A stretch of 6,583 nt of DNA. Source: an uncultured beta proteobacterium (GTDB taxonomy: Bacteria > Pseudomonadota > Gammaproteobacteria > Burkholderiales > SG8-39). Position 1 is the stretch's first letter, and every line of letters begins with the position of its first letter. Location of the stretch: contig CAIPUP010000230.1 in NCBI GenBank assembly GCA_903868285.1, positions 1-6,583 on the forward strand, given 5' to 3'. Below the pieces are notes generated by a model. That model was given only the letters and a program-made list of their open reading frames with translations. It was not told where the DNA came from and did not search any database. The translations under genes and the position numbers were made by a program. Positions 4,426 through 6,583 of the stretch are shown here, one piece after another.

Positions 4426-6583
4426 CTAGTTGGCAAAGGTCTGACGATTAATCGAGTGACTGAAAAAGCGCAGACCCAGTTCATCCGCCAGGGTGATGCT
4501 GCCTTGCTCAACCGCCTGCACCAGTTGTATCAGCCCATCACTGCCCGAGGCCAGATCACGCACCGGATCGAAGTCGACAAAGCGCTGACGCAGGGCACAG
4601 AACGCATCACCACCGCAAGGACCCAGTGCCTTGGAAAGCCGGTCCAGATAGTCGGCAATGCCCTTGACCTGAAACGCCAGCGCGCGCGGATTGCTCTCAT
4701 CCAGCGCCAGCAGGTCGAGCACCGCCAGCCATTGCGGCCGCGCCATATAACGCGAGCGATAGGTGATGGTGCTGTCGGCCAGTTCCAGCAGCCAGTCCAG
4801 TTCAGCATTCGGATCAACCGCATGGATCGCTGCTGCCTCGCGCAAGGCGGCACATAGAAATTGCAGCCGCTCGATACGTCGACCAATGGAGAGAAAGCGC
4901 CAGCCCAGATCACGCGTCATGCCATCGAGGGCAAAGCCCGACAGGCTCATGAACGCAACGATGGCGCGATCGATCGCTGACAGCGCATTGGCCAGTGACA
5001 TCGGCTGCGCTGCGCGCCGTTCGAAATCCTGCACCAGGGCGCTGAGCGAGCGCCAATTGTCGACCGACAAGCGTTCCCGCAGCTGACCAGCCACCCGCAA
5101 CAATTGCTGCAAGTCGGCTGCCAGTCCGGGGCGCGACGCATCCACCGTTGCGGCGCGCAGCACACGCAACAGACCGAGATCATCCGCACCCTGCACCGGC
5201 TCATCCTCGGGCAACACATGGCAGTTGCGCAGCAGCTGCGCAATGGCACGCCAGTTGGGGTGATCCGCACTGCGCACCGCATCGATAGTGCGTCCCATCG
5301 CCAGGCGCAGCAAACGCGCCGTGCCATCGCAGCGCTCGGCATAGCGACCAAACCAGTACAGGTTCTCCACCACTCGGCTCGACAGATTTGCACCACTACG
5401 AACCAGGTCCACCGGGGTGAGATCGCGCGGCAGCAGGCTGAAGGTACTTACTGGCGCCGGGGATAACACCCAGATGTCCTTGGCCGACCCGCCACGCTGC
5501 ATGGATACCACCCGCGCATCCGGCCCGGTACCCACCCGGCACAGACCACCGGGCATCACCACATAGCCGTCGGGCGAGGCGCAAGCAAACACCCGCATGC
5601 TCACCGGCCGTGACTGCAGCCTGGCTGATGGCCCCGGAGACGCTGCGCCGGCAGCACTTTGACTGCGGTCCCAGACCGGCGCATGCGACAGTTGCACCAC
5701 TTCCTGTGCCACATAATTGTTGGGTTGCGCCTGCAATCGCGCCAGCAGGGCATCACGTTCATGTGCAGGCAAGCCACGACCGAACACCGGCTCCTGTCGC
5801 AGTTGCGGAAAGGCCGGCTTGATGACCAGCCGATCCAGCGCAGCGGTGACCGACTGCAAGGCCTTGGCATCGCCACACCACCAGGTGGCTACCGAAGGCA
5901 TACGCAGCGACTCACCCAGCAAGCTCTCGCACAGTGCCGGCAGATAGCCGAGCAAGGCGCCCGACTCCAACAGACTGGAGCCCAGACCGTTGGCCAGCAG
6001 CACATTGCCCCGACGCACCACCTCACTCAGTCCGGCTACGCCCAGGGTGGAATCGTCGCGTAACTCGAGCGGATCACAGAAATCATCGTCCAGGCGCCGC
6101 AGGATGCCGTGCACACGCTCAAGACCCGTGAGCGTCTTGAGCCAGACACAGCCATTACGCACCGTCAGATCGCTGCCCTCGACCAGTGGAAAGCCGAGAT
6201 AGCGCGCCAGATAGCTATGCTCGAAATAGGTTTCGTTGTAAGGCCCGGGGGTCAGCAGCACGATCAGCGGCGCGCCGGATTGCAGCGGCGCCGCACGCGC
6301 CAGACTGTCGCGCAAGGTGGCGAAAAACCGCGCCAGATGCTGCACCTTCAAGTCGCGAAACAAGTCGGGAAAGGCGCGCGACACCATCAGTCGGTTCTCC
6401 AGCGCATAGCCGGCACCCGACGGTGCCTGAGTGCGATCAGCCACCACCCACCACTGGCCGTCGGGCGAACGTGCCAGATCGGCGGCATACAAATGCAGTA
6501 GCCTGCGGCCGCTCTGATCCGTCCCAGTGGCCTGGCCATTCTGCGAACCTGGCGCACGCCGACGAGCCGGACGCAGATAGCCA
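4426..6583 (-). CDS. Circularly permuted type 2 ATP-grasp protein fused to an alpha-E (DUF403) domain (5' end outside window)
   Basis: The frame is open from the right edge to the TAG at 4428-4426, giving 719 complete codons counting the stop; the true start lies beyond 6583. The N-terminal half is a circularly permuted ATP-grasp (DUF404/DUF407 type), predicted to activate a carboxylate with ATP and form an amide or peptide bond. Numbering from LYAADLARSPDG, encoded at 6492, landmarks are WWVVADRTQAPSGAGYALENR (15-34), TPGPYNETYFEHSYLARYLG (81-100), DLTVRNG (108-114), NGLGSSLLES (168-177), VIKPAF (223-228, candidate nucleotide-binding Lys) and MPGGLCRVG (313-321). From about 366 the alpha-E helical domain begins, with LSSRVVENLYWFGRYAER, and runs to the end (688). 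Family fusions are about 800-860 residues, so perhaps 100-150 are missing. An Ala/Pro/Ser-rich stretch (278-290) looks like a flexible loop. The in-frame TTG at 6492 is not a credible start because conserved sequence continues upstream. The transglutaminase-like partner follows after 13 bp. Confidence 0.93.
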   Translation of the reverse strand, partial: GYLRPARRRAPGSQNGQATGTDQSGRRLLHLYAADLARSPDGQWWVVADRTQAPSGAGYALENRLMVSRAFPDLFRDLKVQHLARFFATLRDSLARAAPLQSGAPLIVLLTPGPYNETYFEHSYLARYLGFPLVEGSDLTVRNGCVWLKTLTGLERVHGILRRLDDDFCDPLELRDDSTLGVAGLSEVVRRGNVLLANGLGSSLLESGALLGYLPALCESLLGESLRMPSVATWWCGDAKALQSVTAALDRLVIKPAFPQLRQEPVFGRGLPAHERDALLARLQAQPNNYVAQEVVQLSHAPVWDRSQSAAGAASPGPSARLQSRPVSMRVFACASPDGYVVMPGGLCRVGTGPDARVVSMQRGGSAKDIWVLSPAPVSTFSLLPRDLTPVDLVRSGANLSSRVVENLYWFGRYAERCDGTARLLRLAMGRTIDAVRSADHPNWRAIAQLLRNCHVLPEDEPVQGADDLGLLRVLRAATVDASRPGLAADLQQLLRVAGQLRERLSVDNWRSLSALVQDFERRAAQPMSLANALSAIDRAIVAFMSLSGFALDGMTRDLGWRFLSIGRRIERLQFLCAALREAAAIHAVDPNAELDWLLELADSTITYRSRYMARPQWLAVLDLLALDESNPRALAFQVKGIADYLDRLSKALGPCGGDAFCALRQRFVDFDPVRDLASGSDGLIQLVQAVEQGSITLADELGLRFFSHSINRQTFAN

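Noticed and set aside
4413..4511. Upstream in-frame ATG at 4511 as the start of the transglutaminase-like gene
   Set aside because: It would overlap the end of the ATP-grasp/alpha-E gene by about 86 bases and add residues unlike the family; the N-domain begins exactly at the ATG at 4412.
4530..4913. Minus-strand frame of 127 codons within the alpha-E region
   Set aside because: It is an out-of-frame shadow; the conserved alpha-E sequence is read in the adjacent frame without interruption.
6490..6492. TTG at 6492 as the start of the ATP-grasp protein
   Set aside because: The same frame stays open to the window edge and the family has a further N-terminal domain, so the gene is cut by the window rather than starting here.

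Overview
The window is GC-rich, densely coding DNA. All four recognisable genes lie on the minus strand and fill almost the whole window. The gene types, the strong G/C bias at third codon positions and a Tat-targeted TRAP binding protein suggest a proteobacterium, most likely a betaproteobacterium of the Burkholderiales type. That assignment rests on protein flavour only; there is no rRNA or other marker here.

In the direction of transcription (right to left) there are two gene pairs. The first pair, 6583 to 3498, is a large protein fusing a circularly permuted ATP-grasp module to an alpha-E (DUF403) domain (N-terminus cut by the window edge), followed after 13 bp by a transglutaminase-like cysteine peptidase with an intact Cys-His-Asp triad. 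This is the core of a widespread but poorly characterised predicted peptide-ligase/peptidase system. The ATP-grasp part would form amide bonds and the transglutaminase-fold protein would cleave or transfer them; the product is unknown.

A 201-bp gap (3297-3497) follows. It holds three tandem copies of a 13-bp unit that starts on the transglutaminase stop codon and puts TGA in all three frames, a weak candidate promoter, an 8-bp direct repeat and a good ribosome binding site.

The second pair, 3296 to 1, is a Tat-exported TRAP-type solute-binding protein resembling the 2-oxoacid binder TakP, followed after 14 bp by the large molybdopterin-binding subunit of a xanthine dehydrogenase/CO dehydrogenase-family hydroxylase, whose C-terminus is cut by the left edge. 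The tight spacing suggests co-transcription. By inference, the binding protein may capture a carboxylate that is the enzyme's substrate or is metabolically linked to it. No TRAP membrane subunits (DctQ/DctM) and no Fe-S or FAD subunits of the hydroxylase are visible; they would have to lie outside the window.

No RNA genes, insertion sequences, CRISPR arrays, attachment sites or convincing rho-independent terminators were seen. The many plus-strand open frames are antisense shadows of the four genes.
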